Positions 10,364-19,895 of a stretch of 64,000 bases of DNA are shown in pieces (position 1 is the first letter of the stretch; each line of letters opens with the position of its first letter). Under the pieces are notes generated by a model. It was not told the origin of the DNA. It made no database searches and worked only from the letters and a program-made list of their open reading frames with translations. A program made the translations under genes and the position numbers. This DNA comes from Colwellia chukchiensis (GTDB lineage: Bacteria > Pseudomonadota > Gammaproteobacteria > Enterobacterales > Alteromonadaceae): the NCBI RefSeq assembly GCF_002104455.1, contig NZ_NBOC01000003.1:1-64000 (forward strand). The letters run 5' to 3'.

Positions 10364-11509
10364 ATGACGGCACCTGCTATTAACTATCAAGATTTAACCG
10401 AAAAAATCAAGCTTTGGGGACGAGAACTCGGCTTTTCGCAAGTAGGCATTAGCGATGTTAATTTAGTAGACCATGAACCAGCATTAGCACGTTGGTTAGC
10501 AAATAATTATCACGGCAATATGGACTATATGGCTCGACATGGCTTAATGCGTGCCCGTGCCAAGGAGTTGGTTGAGGGTACACTGAATGTCATCAGTGTG
10601 CGTATGGACTATTTACCCACTGATGCCAAATTTGCCCGCACCCTAAAAAATCGTCAGCATGCATATATTAGCCGCTATGCGTTAGGCCGTGATTATCACA
10701 AGTTAATGCGTAAGCGATTAAAGCAATTGGGTGAAAGAATTAAGCAGCATTGCCAAAACTTTAACTATCGCCCTTTTGTTGATTCCGCGCCGATTTTAGA
10801 GCGCCCTTTAGCTGAAAAAGCAGGTCTTGGCTGGGTTGGCAAGCACTCACTATTAATTAATAAACAAGCGGGCTCATGGTTTTTTTTGGGTGAGTTGCTG
10901 GTTGATATACCGCTAGTGGTTGATAAAAAAGTTGAAAATGCCTGTGGTAGTTGCGTAGCCTGCATTAAAATTTGCCCTACCCAAGCCATTGTTGAGCCTT
11001 ATGTAGTGGATGCTAGACGTTGCATATCTTACCTCACGATAGAGTTACGCGAGGCCATCCCAGAACAGTTTCGTCCTTTAATCGGTAATCGAATATATGG
11101 CTGTGATGACTGTCAATTAATTTGCCCGTGGAATAAGTTTGCCAAACTCGGTAGCGAAGACGATTTCAAACCCAGGCAACAGCTTGATGATATCAGTTTA
11201 TTAACCTTATTTGCTTGGGATGAAGCCAGTTTTCTTCGTAAAACACAAGGCTCTCCCATTCGTCGCATTGGCTTTCAATGTTGGCAACGCAATATTGCCG
11301 TTGCGCTTGGCAATGCTGACTTTTCTGCCACGATTGTGACTGCGCTTTTGGAAAAGTTACCCGCTAGTGAGCCTATGGTTGCAGAGCATATTGAGTGGGC
11401 ATTAGCGCAGCAGAGGTTAAAACAACAGGCGTTGGCTGACGATAAAAATCTGCGCTTAACTGCCCGCTTAATTCGTTCGGTAGAAAAGGGCATGCCACGC
11501 GACGCATAA
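10364..11509 (+). CDS. queG: Epoxyqueuosine reductase QueG
   Basis: QueG reduces epoxyqueuosine to queuosine in tRNA, using cobalamin and two 4Fe-4S clusters. The 381-residue protein has the DUF1730 N-terminal domain and two cluster motifs, CGSCVACIKICP (about residues 194-205) and CDDCQLICPW (about 247-256). A HEAT-like C-terminus follows. The start MTAPAINYQDL agrees with the E. coli N-terminus. It is divergent from nnr with almost no spacer, so the two promoters must lie within each other's 5' coding region. Confidence 0.95.
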   Translation: MTAPAINYQDLTEKIKLWGRELGFSQVGISDVNLVDHEPALARWLANNYHGNMDYMARHGLMRARAKELVEGTLNVISVRMDYLPTDAKFARTLKNRQHAYISRYALGRDYHKLMRKRLKQLGERIKQHCQNFNYRPFVDSAPILERPLAEKAGLGWVGKHSLLINKQAGSWFFLGELLVDIPLVVDKKVENACGSCVACIKICPTQAIVEPYVVDARRCISYLTIELREAIPEQFRPLIGNRIYGCDDCQLICPWNKFAKLGSEDDFKPRQQLDDISLLTLFAWDEASFLRKTQGSPIRRIGFQCWQRNIAVALGNADFSATIVTALLEKLPASEPMVAEHIEWALAQQRLKQQALADDKNLRLTARLIRSVEKGMPRDA

Positions 11510-11528
11510 CCTGTGCTGTCGCACCGGC

Positions 11529-13202
11529 TTAATCTTCCTGCTCAGACGCCAATTGTTGCCAAGTGTGCATTAACTCTTCAAATGTCGCTAAATTTTTACC
11601 ACTAAGGTTTTGTTTTTGTAGTGCTAAAATCACCTGTTTGGCTGCGCTTAAGTGTTCATCCTGCTGTTGCTCCGATTGAGTAATTTTAATCACGATACGC
11701 AATTGCCTGATCAATAAGTTAACGCTAGATGGACTAAGTCGTAATGCTTGTGCTATGGCATCAAAGGCTGGCAATAAACGATTTTTTTGATAGTGCTCAA
11801 GCGCCATTGCATTTAACTCTTTTGCGGTAAAATGTATCTCTTCACGCTGCAAGCATTCTTGTGCAATATAACGGCGTACCACTTGACTATTTAATGAGTC
11901 ACCCGCTATTTGATTATTAATCGCCTCAAGCAATTTTATCGCATCTTCGCGCATACCAAGCTCATGCAAAACTTTGACCCGATCTAAGTTATCTTCTACT
12001 GCAGGGCTTGGTTTTAACGACATATGGTTTTCCACCAGCTTAGTTGCTTTTTCCCGTTCATTTCGCACATTATGCAACCGGGCTTTAACCACGAGTAACT
12101 GCTCTTTAAAGTTATTGTTGTCTTTGCAGTCATATTCAAACTTCGCAATATAGCGTTCCGTTTGTTGTAAGACGGTATTGGCACTTTCATCGGGGGTTGC
12201 ACAGGCTAAGTCGATGCCAGATCTAATGACATTGAGCAATAATTCGGGTGAATCGTGAATCGAGTTTTTAGCTTGTTCTGCAATATTTCGAGTGGCAAAA
12301 TATTGCCCTTTGAAATCATGCGTTAAACGCGCTAAATCCCATGATTTTTTATTGCGCTCTATATTGCGTGGCGCTAACGCCATGGCCTTCTTGATCTCTT
12401 CATAAGCTTGCTGGTATTGCTCTTGCTCAATGTAATACTGTGCCATCATGTCATGAGCACCAAAGCGGGTTTCGGGCTTATCTGTTAAGGTTGCAAGCAA
12501 GTCACGTATCTCTTCGATGCGCCCTTGCTTTAGCAAGGCTTTCGCATAGCCTAAATAAACCCATGAATATTTATGTTGCTGTAATAGTTGGCGATAAAAT
12601 GACTCTGCTTCTTCAAACTCTCGCAATGCAAGATACGATTCGCCTTTGATTCGATTGATATTGGCATGATAAGGCGCGAGTTTTTCATTCAATAAGTGGC
12701 GATCCGCATAATAAATCGCTTTCGCGTACGCTTTTTTGTCTATGGCGCTGTTTATATTAAACAGCACTTGCTTAATTTTTAAGGTGGCAATAAAGCGCGT
12801 ACGCACTTTTTTAATCGCTAACGGCTTAGTCCAAAAGTCATCTGGTTGTAACTCAATAATTGAATTGACTAGTGATTCATCGGTGTCGGTGCTAAGAAAA
12901 ATTAAGACCGTTGTTCTCTTCACATGCCCTTTAAACTTCAGCTCTTCTAACAAATGAAAGCCATCTTTATCGCTTTTAACATTGAAGGCACAAATAACAA
13001 TATGAAAATGCATTTCATCGCATAGCCTTAGGCCATAATAGGCATTTTGCACACAGCGCACTTCTCTGATACCTAAAGAAAATAAGCTTTCCTTTAATAC
13101 ACTGTGCACCAATAAGTTGTCATCGATCACTAAAACATTAAGTTGATCGAGTTGGGCTAAGGTATTTTTTTCAACCTCTGCCATCATTTGCTTTTTCGAC
13201 AC
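11529..13202 (-). CDS. REC-TPR protein with a degenerate receiver
   Basis: Numbered from an ATG at 13250, a receiver domain (about 37-155) is followed by TPR-type helical repeats (about 170-470). There is no DNA-binding or catalytic output domain. The acidic pair D43-D44 and the conserved Lys (K142, WTKPL) are present, but the phospho-acceptor Asp position reads Ala (A88, in HIVICAFNVKSD). It probably cannot be phosphorylated in the standard way. I prefer a GTG start at 13202: it lies 8 bases after the stop of the DUF1289 gene, with GGAG/AAAGAG upstream, and avoids a 40-bp overlap. Overall layout recalls VieB-type REC-TPR proteins of Vibrio, which is an analogy only. It is the last gene of a three-gene unit. 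Confidence 0.8.
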   Translation of the reverse strand: MSKKQMMAEVEKNTLAQLDQLNVLVIDDNLLVHSVLKESLFSLGIREVRCVQNAYYGLRLCDEMHFHIVICAFNVKSDKDGFHLLEELKFKGHVKRTTVLIFLSTDTDESLVNSIIELQPDDFWTKPLAIKKVRTRFIATLKIKQVLFNINSAIDKKAYAKAIYYADRHLLNEKLAPYHANINRIKGESYLALREFEEAESFYRQLLQQHKYSWVYLGYAKALLKQGRIEEIRDLLATLTDKPETRFGAHDMMAQYYIEQEQYQQAYEEIKKAMALAPRNIERNKKSWDLARLTHDFKGQYFATRNIAEQAKNSIHDSPELLLNVIRSGIDLACATPDESANTVLQQTERYIAKFEYDCKDNNNFKEQLLVVKARLHNVRNEREKATKLVENHMSLKPSPAVEDNLDRVKVLHELGMREDAIKLLEAINNQIAGDSLNSQVVRRYIAQECLQREEIHFTAKELNAMALEHYQKNRLLPAFDAIAQALRLSPSSVNLLIRQLRIVIKITQSEQQQDEHLSAAKQVILALQKQNLSGKNLATFEELMHTWQQLASEQED

Positions 13203-13210
13203 GGCTCTTT

Positions 13211-13423
13211 CTACTCCATGGGTCTTGCTTGCTGCTGGCGTTGGCGGCACAGGTCAAGCACCTTTTGCTTAGCGCTATCTTCAAGTTTCTGCCACGCCAT
13301 AATTTCATCCAATGAACGAAAACAGCCAAGACAAATATCACGCTCATTTAAGCAACAATTGCGAACACAAGGACTAGCAACTTGACTACGCTTTGCCGTT
13401 AGCTGTGGCTTATACGCCTTCAT
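13211..13423 (-). CDS. DUF1289 small cysteine-rich protein
   Basis: The 70-residue protein carries the DUF1289 pattern: SPCVRNCCLNERDICLGC, so four or more Cys that could bind a metal, followed by an Arg/Trp helix (LDEIMAWQKL). The function of DUF1289 is not established. The start overlaps the stop of the large sensor gene by the four bases ATGA, a clear sign of coupled translation. It lies directly before the REC-TPR gene. Confidence 0.85.
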   Translation of the reverse strand: MKAYKPQLTAKRSQVASPCVRNCCLNERDICLGCFRSLDEIMAWQKLEDSAKQKVLDLCRQRQQQARPME

Positions 13424-16400
13424 ATACTTTCTACAAACTCAGTTAACTGTTTTACACATAGTGTGAAATGATTTAGCGCCGGTTGCAATTGCTGTTTTGC
13501 TGGCAACGCGGCTTCTTTCTGCTTAGCGAGCGACTCAACAAGCAGACGTAAACTTTGACATTGCTCGCACAGTGTCTCAGCAACAAGTAAGTTAGCCAAG
13601 TGCTGTAGTTTTTCTAACTGTGTCAGCGCCTCGGGATAACGCACTTGTTCAATGGCCTGCTCAAGCGCTAAGGTATGTTGCTGTATGTTAGCTAAATAAT
13701 CATCTAGCATATACGCGGCTAACTCAGCAGAGCCCTGGTTTTGAGCAAACCTTGCTAAATCAAATGCTTGCGCGGCATCGATATAGTCTGCTGATAAAGG
13801 CAGTGAAAAGTCCAATGCCTGATCAAGAGGTTGCAGCGGCGCATCTTGGTTGTTGTAGGTTTCAGTCGCAACTATTTTCTCGTTAAGATCTTCCCGCTTA
13901 GCATCTACTTGATGCGATATAGCAGCGAGGTGCTGTTTATTATTAGCGCTTTGGGCGTTTTCTGTGCCATGTTTTAGCCAAGGTGCCAGTTGTTTACTTA
14001 ACTGCTGAATATCTAAAATGGGCGCTAAATGGCCGCTGTGCCATTCATTTGGTATGGCGTTAACGGCTAGCGACTGCTGATTTTCAACCTTATCTGTCAG
14101 TAAAAACACACCGCGCCTTGGTGTTAAAGCTTGATTGATGGTTAACTCTGTTGGCAACCATTCGCTAATCATCACCAAAAACTGCCCTGTTCGCCATTGA
14201 CGCTGCAAGCTAGCTGGTTCGCTGCTCACCTTAACTTGTAAACCAAACCATTGCAGCAACCGCACTAATAGTTGATGTTTTTTAATATCTGCAACGGCCA
14301 AGAGCACTTCAACCTGCGACTTAACGTATTGATAGGGTTTAAATATTTCCGGCGCAATTAATAAATTTGAGCTTTTATTGCTGGCAAGTAGTGAGCTAAT
14401 GCCAAGCACTAACTGCTCACCAAGCCATGGGCTTTGACTCTCTGCATACAAACCCCACTGTGCAAAGTTACACTGATAATGCGGCTGAATAACCAATAAT
14501 TTTGGTTGCACGCTTGCTGGTAGGCTGGCTAAATGGTCATTAATCAAGGCAAAATCTGAGCGATAAACTTCGGGTGATAGCACAATAACATCTAGCGGGT
14601 ATTTGCTCAGGTGCTTAAGACTCAGTTGTCGTCTAAATAAGGTCACATCGTGCATAGTTTCAACTTCAGCCTGGCTTACGGCTAAATGTTGGCAAAGGCG
14701 TTGCCGGCTGCCACTATCTGTAGCGATTACGAGTATATTTCGCTGTGATAGTGTCACTGCAGGCATTTGTTTATCGTCTGCTAATGCCTCTGCCAACGCC
14801 AAGGGTAACTCAAAACTAAACTTAGCAGCCTCTTCCAATTGCTGATGGGCTTTATTACCAAGATTAAAAATAAGCTGTAAGTCTTTTAGATAATCAGACT
14901 GATTTTCGCTATATTCGGGGTTAATATCAGCATCTGCGGCGAGTTCATTACTAGTTTGCGTGAGCGATTGCCAACAAGAGGCGTTACTCACTGCAAAACT
15001 CATTCGGATAATTTGCTGCGCACTATTAACATCCACTAAACGTACATTAATTTCAAGCTCAGCGCCTTGCTGACCAGCAAGCAACCTTTCGCAGATGCTA
15101 ACAAGCATCGTCTGAAATAATCTGCTATCAAGTGTTACCCAGGTTGCCACTTGGTCTGCGGCATTAAGATAGAGAGTATTTTTATTAGCCTGTTGTGCTT
15201 TGCCGGCGGTCAATAGTGCACAATGGAGTTCATTACTAAAGTTTACTTTAGCTAAGGTTAATACAAAGTCATCGCTACGCAATTGTGCAGCGATTGCCTG
15301 CTGCTGATGCCAATGCTGCAATTGTTGCAATAATTGATATATTACCTGCTCATTTTGAGCGGATAATGAATGTAATTGCTGTTGCACCATTATCTCGGCC
15401 AGCTGCTTACTGGCAACATTGCTTATCCTAATATTCGTATCAACATGGGCCTGCGCTAGTTGTTGTAGTTGCAGCGTTAACTGTTCATTTTCTGCCGTTA
15501 GCGCTTGCCACTTAGTCGCATCGGCTAAACTTCCACACCACACATTATGGTAATACTCTACGCTTAAAATTATTGGCTTTTCATACTTACTGAGTAAGGT
15601 TAGCGTTTCACGCTGCTGCTTTTTTTTAGCACTGCGCGCTGCTCTTAAAATGGCCCTTACGTCGGCGCGGCAAAAGCAATGTCGCCAATGCAGTTGAGTA
15701 TCTTTACTACCAAGTAACTGCAGTATTTGTTGACGCTTTCGCTTTGAGGTTAACGGCAACACCCAGAACACATGACCACTGTGGCGAGTCATCATTTCTG
15801 CCATTTGCTGCTGCTTTTGTTGTTGTTTTTTAAAAGCGGCTTCACTAAATTCTGGTCGGGCTAGCTTTTTAATCGCGGTGATAATATCCGCCATTTCTGC
15901 ACTGGGGATCGGGTGTATCACTTTTCCTTGGGTGATCAGCTCATCAACTAACACATAACTTTGTTGACCATAACGTTTTAACTTGCGCCGTACGCTTATT
16001 AACGCTGCGAAAAAGCTAATCAACAACAGCACAAGCAGAGCTAATGCAAGCCAGGTAATATGCTTAGGCTGTATGTCTAATTTGAATTTAACTAGCTCAT
16101 TTGCAAGTTGCTGATTAAAAGGAATATAAGTTGCAACTTCACGCACCATAACCTGCTCAATTAAGGGCGTTAACTCAGTTTGCTGCGCGGTTAATTCAGC
16201 ACGATAGGCGTCAAACCTGCGCAACTGACCTCGCCACTTAGCAAACGTGTTTTGTTCGCTAAACAGTAAATTATTTAACACCTTTGTTTGCTCAAGCAAA
16301 ACCTTAGGCTTACTGCTAAGCGGTGCAGTATCAGGGTCAAGCCAACGCGACAAAGCTTGTTGGCTTTGTTGCTGAAGGTACTCAAATTCGATCAGATCAT

Positions 16401-17043
16401 AATGTAAATCTAGCTGTTGAAACATGACCAAACTTGCGGTTAAGGTATTGAGCAACTGACGATTTTCCGCCAAGCGCATGGTTAACTCACTGAGCTTAAT
16501 GGCGCGATTGCTTTTGCTCTGACTACTTAAATTGCCTTGGGTCAGGTCTCGATATAACTGATTTTGTTGTGTTATTTGTTGGCTAACTAGGGTCTTAACG
16601 CTATCAACTACTAAGGTCAGTTGAATAAGAACACTTTCTTTTAGTTGAATATTACGTCGACTACTTGCCGCTAAACGTAAGGCATTTTCTGTCTGCCGTT
16701 GCAATCGTCTCAGCAACGGCTCTAACACTGCCCGACTTTGCTCACTGCTCGCAATAAGGTCGAGTAAATTAGCCTCTAACATTTGCTGCTGCATGGCAAA
16801 CTGCTCAGCATTACCGCTGGTTAACATCTCGTTTAATAGCTGCTGATGTTTGTGTAATAGCTGTTGCTGCTGCATTTGCTTGGCAATGGCCGGGAATTGC
16901 TGTTTTTTAAGCGCTAATAAATCTTGCTGACCATGATAGTAAAGCGTCACAGCGGCAACTAAAAATAAGATAAAGCTCGAAGCTAAAATAAACAAACGGC
17001 GAGTAAACTGGCGATATAATGGCAGTGTGGAGTCCATGAACAA
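13420..17043 (-). CDS. Large membrane hybrid-sensor-like protein lacking kinase signature residues
   Basis: The 1207-residue protein has TM1 (about 17-36), a Gln-rich helical periplasmic domain of about 290 residues, and TM2 (about 329-351). A possible PAS-like region (about 420-505) and a coiled coil (about 515-580) follow. Then comes a region positioned like a histidine kinase catalytic domain (about 580-755), two receiver-like domains (about 768-890 and 915-1040) and a helical C-terminus (about 1100-1207) placed like an Hpt domain. I do not see an H-box, an N-box or G-boxes. The first receiver-like domain has Ser where the acceptor Asp should be (VIVLSPEVY). The Hpt-like helix lacks the HxxKG motif. 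It may be a signalling scaffold or pseudokinase. It is first in a unit with DUF1289 and REC-TPR. Confidence 0.75.
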   Translation of the reverse strand: MFMDSTLPLYRQFTRRLFILASSFILFLVAAVTLYYHGQQDLLALKKQQFPAIAKQMQQQQLLHKHQQLLNEMLTSGNAEQFAMQQQMLEANLLDLIASSEQSRAVLEPLLRRLQRQTENALRLAASSRRNIQLKESVLIQLTLVVDSVKTLVSQQITQQNQLYRDLTQGNLSSQSKSNRAIKLSELTMRLAENRQLLNTLTASLVMFQQLDLHYDLIEFEYLQQQSQQALSRWLDPDTAPLSSKPKVLLEQTKVLNNLLFSEQNTFAKWRGQLRRFDAYRAELTAQQTELTPLIEQVMVREVATYIPFNQQLANELVKFKLDIQPKHITWLALALLVLLLISFFAALISVRRKLKRYGQQSYVLVDELITQGKVIHPIPSAEMADIITAIKKLARPEFSEAAFKKQQQKQQQMAEMMTRHSGHVFWVLPLTSKRKRQQILQLLGSKDTQLHWRHCFCRADVRAILRAARSAKKKQQRETLTLLSKYEKPIILSVEYYHNVWCGSLADATKWQALTAENEQLTLQLQQLAQAHVDTNIRISNVASKQLAEIMVQQQLHSLSAQNEQVIYQLLQQLQHWHQQQAIAAQLRSDDFVLTLAKVNFSNELHCALLTAGKAQQANKNTLYLNAADQVATWVTLDSRLFQTMLVSICERLLAGQQGAELEINVRLVDVNSAQQIIRMSFAVSNASCWQSLTQTSNELAADADINPEYSENQSDYLKDLQLIFNLGNKAHQQLEEAAKFSFELPLALAEALADDKQMPAVTLSQRNILVIATDSGSRQRLCQHLAVSQAEVETMHDVTLFRRQLSLKHLSKYPLDVIVLSPEVYRSDFALINDHLASLPASVQPKLLVIQPHYQCNFAQWGLYAESQSPWLGEQLVLGISSLLASNKSSNLLIAPEIFKPYQYVKSQVEVLLAVADIKKHQLLVRLLQWFGLQVKVSSEPASLQRQWRTGQFLVMISEWLPTELTINQALTPRRGVFLLTDKVENQQSLAVNAIPNEWHSGHLAPILDIQQLSKQLAPWLKHGTENAQSANNKQHLAAISHQVDAKREDLNEKIVATETYNNQDAPLQPLDQALDFSLPLSADYIDAAQAFDLARFAQNQGSAELAAYMLDDYLANIQQHTLALEQAIEQVRYPEALTQLEKLQHLANLLVAETLCEQCQSLRLLVESLAKQKEAALPAKQQLQPALNHFTLCVKQLTEFVESI

Positions 17044-17239
17044 GCAAATATCCTAAAGTCATATATGTATGCAAAATGCGCTAGCTATGATGCCAATCAA
17101 CAAGTGCCAAACGCACAATTAGCACATGTTTTATATATAACAGGCTCTGCCGTTAACTGCAATTAGCAAGTTGCTTAACACACTAACACCTAGCAAACGC
17201 CACTAGCTAAAAAAGTGCAGCAAAAATGCCAGTCACGGA

Positions 17240-17725
17240 TTACGCTTTTTTACTGATCCAAGCCCAGGTCATTTGACACAAGATTGGCTGTTCACCAGAC
17301 TCATCATTGATGATGACTTCAATATCAATTGCACCTTTGTCTTCGCTTAATAATGCTATTTGCTGCGCTGACATGGTGGCAACGGCGGTTAAATCTCCTT
17401 GCATTCTGCGCTGATATTGAATAGTCATTGTTTTTAATAGCGGTAAACAGCGATCGGGTAAATTCATGGCAAAAACAATGCCGGTCGCTGACTCGGCAAG
17501 TAATGCCGCGGCAATGGCATGTACACCACCAATATGATTTTGTACTGATTTGCGGTTTTTCATCTGCAACCGCACTTGCCGTGCTTGAATATCAAGCACC
17601 GTCAGTTTCGAAGTACCAGCATATTTTACTTGTGAGCAAAATAGTTTGGTAAATAGCATTGAGTGGGTGAATTTCGGCAGCTTTTTAATCTTATCTACTA
17701 CACGGCTAAAGCGATTAGTCATCAT
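17240..17725 (-). CDS. DUF4442 hotdog-fold thioesterase-like protein
   Basis: The 161-residue protein fits the DUF4442 family of hotdog-fold proteins related to acyl-CoA thioesterases. Seen features are a basic N-terminus, VRLQMKNRKSVQNHIGGVHAIAAALLAES (read in pieces: substrate-side N/H residues and the long central helix) and alternating beta strands to the end. The substrate is unknown. It stands alone, with gene-free stretches on both sides. Confidence 0.75.
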   Translation of the reverse strand: MMTNRFSRVVDKIKKLPKFTHSMLFTKLFCSQVKYAGTSKLTVLDIQARQVRLQMKNRKSVQNHIGGVHAIAAALLAESATGIVFAMNLPDRCLPLLKTMTIQYQRRMQGDLTAVATMSAQQIALLSEDKGAIDIEVIINDESGEQPILCQMTWAWISKKA

Positions 17726-18052
17726 TATCCTTTACTGAGATTTAATTAGGGTCTGTATCTTTTAAGGTTAAAATTTATTCAATGTAAAACGGATTAAATC
17801 GCCTCGCGCGCTTTGAATAATAGTTATTTTATTTAAAAAGCGAGCAACAAAGCCTATATTCGTTTTAAATGAAGCTAATGGCAGCACTTGTTTGGTATTT
17901 ATACGGCGTTACCACCAATTCGTGTAACTAACTACACATGCTCTGCCTTGTCTAAAGACCAAATAAGTCGCTGTTAAAGTCATCTCGAAAGGTCAACACC
18001 TGCTCGAGTATCATCATTGTAAGTCAACTGGTCAGACCTGCAAGCATAATTT
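17726..18052. other. Gene-free stretch between the DUF4442 gene and the orn terminator
   Basis: About 330 bases without a supported reading frame. The left end presumably carries the promoter of the minus-strand DUF4442 gene. I see no tRNA, repeat family or strong hairpin here apart from the orn terminator at its right edge. Confidence 0.5.
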
Positions 18053-18077
18053 AAAAAAAAGACGCAGTAGCGTCTTT
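18053..18077 (-). terminator. Rho-independent terminator after orn
   Basis: The stem AAAGACGC/GCGTCTTT has the four-base loop AGTA. On the minus strand it is followed by a T-run derived from the eight A residues at about 18053-18060. It ends the orn message 23 bases beyond the stop codon. Confidence 0.8.
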
Positions 18078-18099
18078 CAGTTCTTAACATGGCTAAGAT

Positions 18100-18645
18100 T
18101 TACAAGGTGAAAAAGTGCTGTTGATAAACCTTCAATTCAGCAATTGACTCGCGAATATCATCAAGGGCCAAGTGTGCACCGGTTTTGACTACCTTATCGA
18201 GTACTTCCGGCTTCCAACGGCGCGCTAACTCTTTAATGGTACTAACATCTAAGTTTCGGTAATGAAAATAGTCTTCAAACTCTGGCATATATTTATTAAT
18301 AAAACGTCTATCTTGGCCAATGCTATTGCCACACATAGGTGATTTACCTTTAGCGACATATTGCGCTAAAAAAGCAAGCGTTTCTTGACTGGCCTGCGCT
18401 AAACTAACCTGACTTTCGCGACACCTTTGGGTTAATCCAGATTGTCCGTGATGCTCTATACACCACTGACTCATATTATCTAATACCTCATCAGTTTGAT
18501 GAATCGCAAACACCGGGCCTTCGGCTAAAATATTAAGCTGACTATCGGTGACGATAGTGGCAATCTCTAAAATCACATCAGTGCTCGGCTCAAGGCCGGT
18601 CATTTCTAAATCTAACCAAATTAAGTTGCTGTCATTAGCGCTCAT
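18100..18645 (-). CDS. orn: Oligoribonuclease
   Basis: Orn is the 3'-5' exonuclease that degrades diribonucleotides, the last step of RNA turnover, and also pGpG from c-di-GMP breakdown. The 181-residue protein shows the DEDDh exonuclease motifs: [10 protein letters not shown] (metal-binding Asp/Glu), the central SIGQDRRF segment with Asp, and [11 protein letters not shown] at the C-terminus. It is divergent from rsgA, as in E. coli. Confidence 0.96.
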   Translation of the reverse strand: MSANDSNLIWLDLEMTGLEPSTDVILEIATIVTDSQLNILAEGPVFAIHQTDEVLDNMSQWCIEHHGQSGLTQRCRESQVSLAQASQETLAFLAQYVAKGKSPMCGNSIGQDRRFINKYMPEFEDYFHYRNLDVSTIKELARRWKPEVLDKVVKTGAHLALDDIRESIAELKVYQQHFFTL

Positions 18646-18827
18646 TTGTGTTCCTACTTATCAACTGTTGCTCAACTATGGCATGTTATCAGATAATGTC
18701 TGCCTTGTGTGCTGCTATTGGCAACGATTACACATGCATTTACGCCAACATTGAGTATATAATGCCTAACAATAAGTTTTCGCTTATTTACATTTAGATA
18801 CCGAGCATAGAACAATGAGAATAACTT

Positions 18828-19865
18828 GTGGCTAAAGCCAAAAAATTAACTAAAGGTCAAGCACGACAAATTCGCGCCAATCAAAGCAAAAAGCTACGAA
18901 AATCCACGGAAACTATTCAGTGGCAAGACGATGAGCTTGGCGCCCCAGAGCAAGGGGTTGTAATTAGCCGCTTTGGCCAACACGCTGATGTCGAAAGCCA
19001 TGATGGTGAGATTTTTCGTTGTAATTTACGACGTAGTATTAGCTCATTAGTTTGTGGTGATAAAGTCTTGTGGCGCAAAGGTAAAGCAACCCAACACAGT
19101 ATTTCTGGTGTTATTGAGGCGGTACATGAACGTGACTCTGTGCTCAGTCGCCCCGATGTTTATGACGGTGTTAAACCCATTGCCGCCAATATCAGTCAAA
19201 TACTGATAGTCTCGTCTGTGCTGCCTGCATTTAACAGCGATATTATCGATCGCTATTTAGTGGCCGCCGAGCAAACGGGTATTACACCGGTTATTTTGCT
19301 CAATAAAGTTGACTTGCTTGATGATAGTAACCGTGAAGTGATAGAAAAACAGCTCAATATTTACCGTGATATCGGCTATCAGGTAACTTACGTCAGTAAT
19401 GAAACTGGCGAAGGTATTGCTGAATTAAGTGCGCAATTAAGCCAACATACCAGCATTTTTGTTGGCCAGTCGGGTGTTGGCAAATCAACATTAACCAACA
19501 CCTTAATGCCAGAGCTAGGGTTGGTGACCAATATAGTGTCAGAAAATTCAGGCCTAGGTCAGCACACCACCACAGTTGCTCGCTTGTATCATTTTAAACA
19601 AGGTGGCGACTTGATAGACTCTCCCGGCATCCGAGAGTTCGGGCTTTGGCATTTGTCTCCCGAGCAAGTCAGCAATGGTTTTATCGAGTTTTCTCCCTAT
19701 ATCGGTACCTGCAAATTTCGCGATTGTAAGCACCAAAATGATCCCGGCTGTGCATTAATTGCTGCGAAAAATGACGGTAAAATTTATCCTGAACGCTTAG
19801 TAAGCTTTCAAAAAATATTAGCGAGCCTAGGTGATAATACCCTAACCTCGCGTTTTAATGATTAA
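18828..19865 (+). CDS. rsgA: Ribosome small-subunit GTPase RsgA
   Basis: RsgA is a circularly permuted GTPase that checks late 30S maturation. The permuted order G4 (NKVD), then G1 (GQSGVGKST), then G3 (DSPG) is visible, with an N-terminal OB fold and a C-terminal zinc-binding region (CKFRDCKHQNDPGC). The start is GTG at 18828, giving MAKAKKLTKGQ, which resembles the basic N-terminus of E. coli RsgA. psd follows 30 bp downstream. Confidence 0.95.
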   Translation: MAKAKKLTKGQARQIRANQSKKLRKSTETIQWQDDELGAPEQGVVISRFGQHADVESHDGEIFRCNLRRSISSLVCGDKVLWRKGKATQHSISGVIEAVHERDSVLSRPDVYDGVKPIAANISQILIVSSVLPAFNSDIIDRYLVAAEQTGITPVILLNKVDLLDDSNREVIEKQLNIYRDIGYQVTYVSNETGEGIAELSAQLSQHTSIFVGQSGVGKSTLTNTLMPELGLVTNIVSENSGLGQHTTTVARLYHFKQGGDLIDSPGIREFGLWHLSPEQVSNGFIEFSPYIGTCKFRDCKHQNDPGCALIAAKNDGKIYPERLVSFQKILASLGDNTLTSRFND

Positions 19866-19895
19866 ATTCTGACAATCCACATCTAAGGAATCAAC

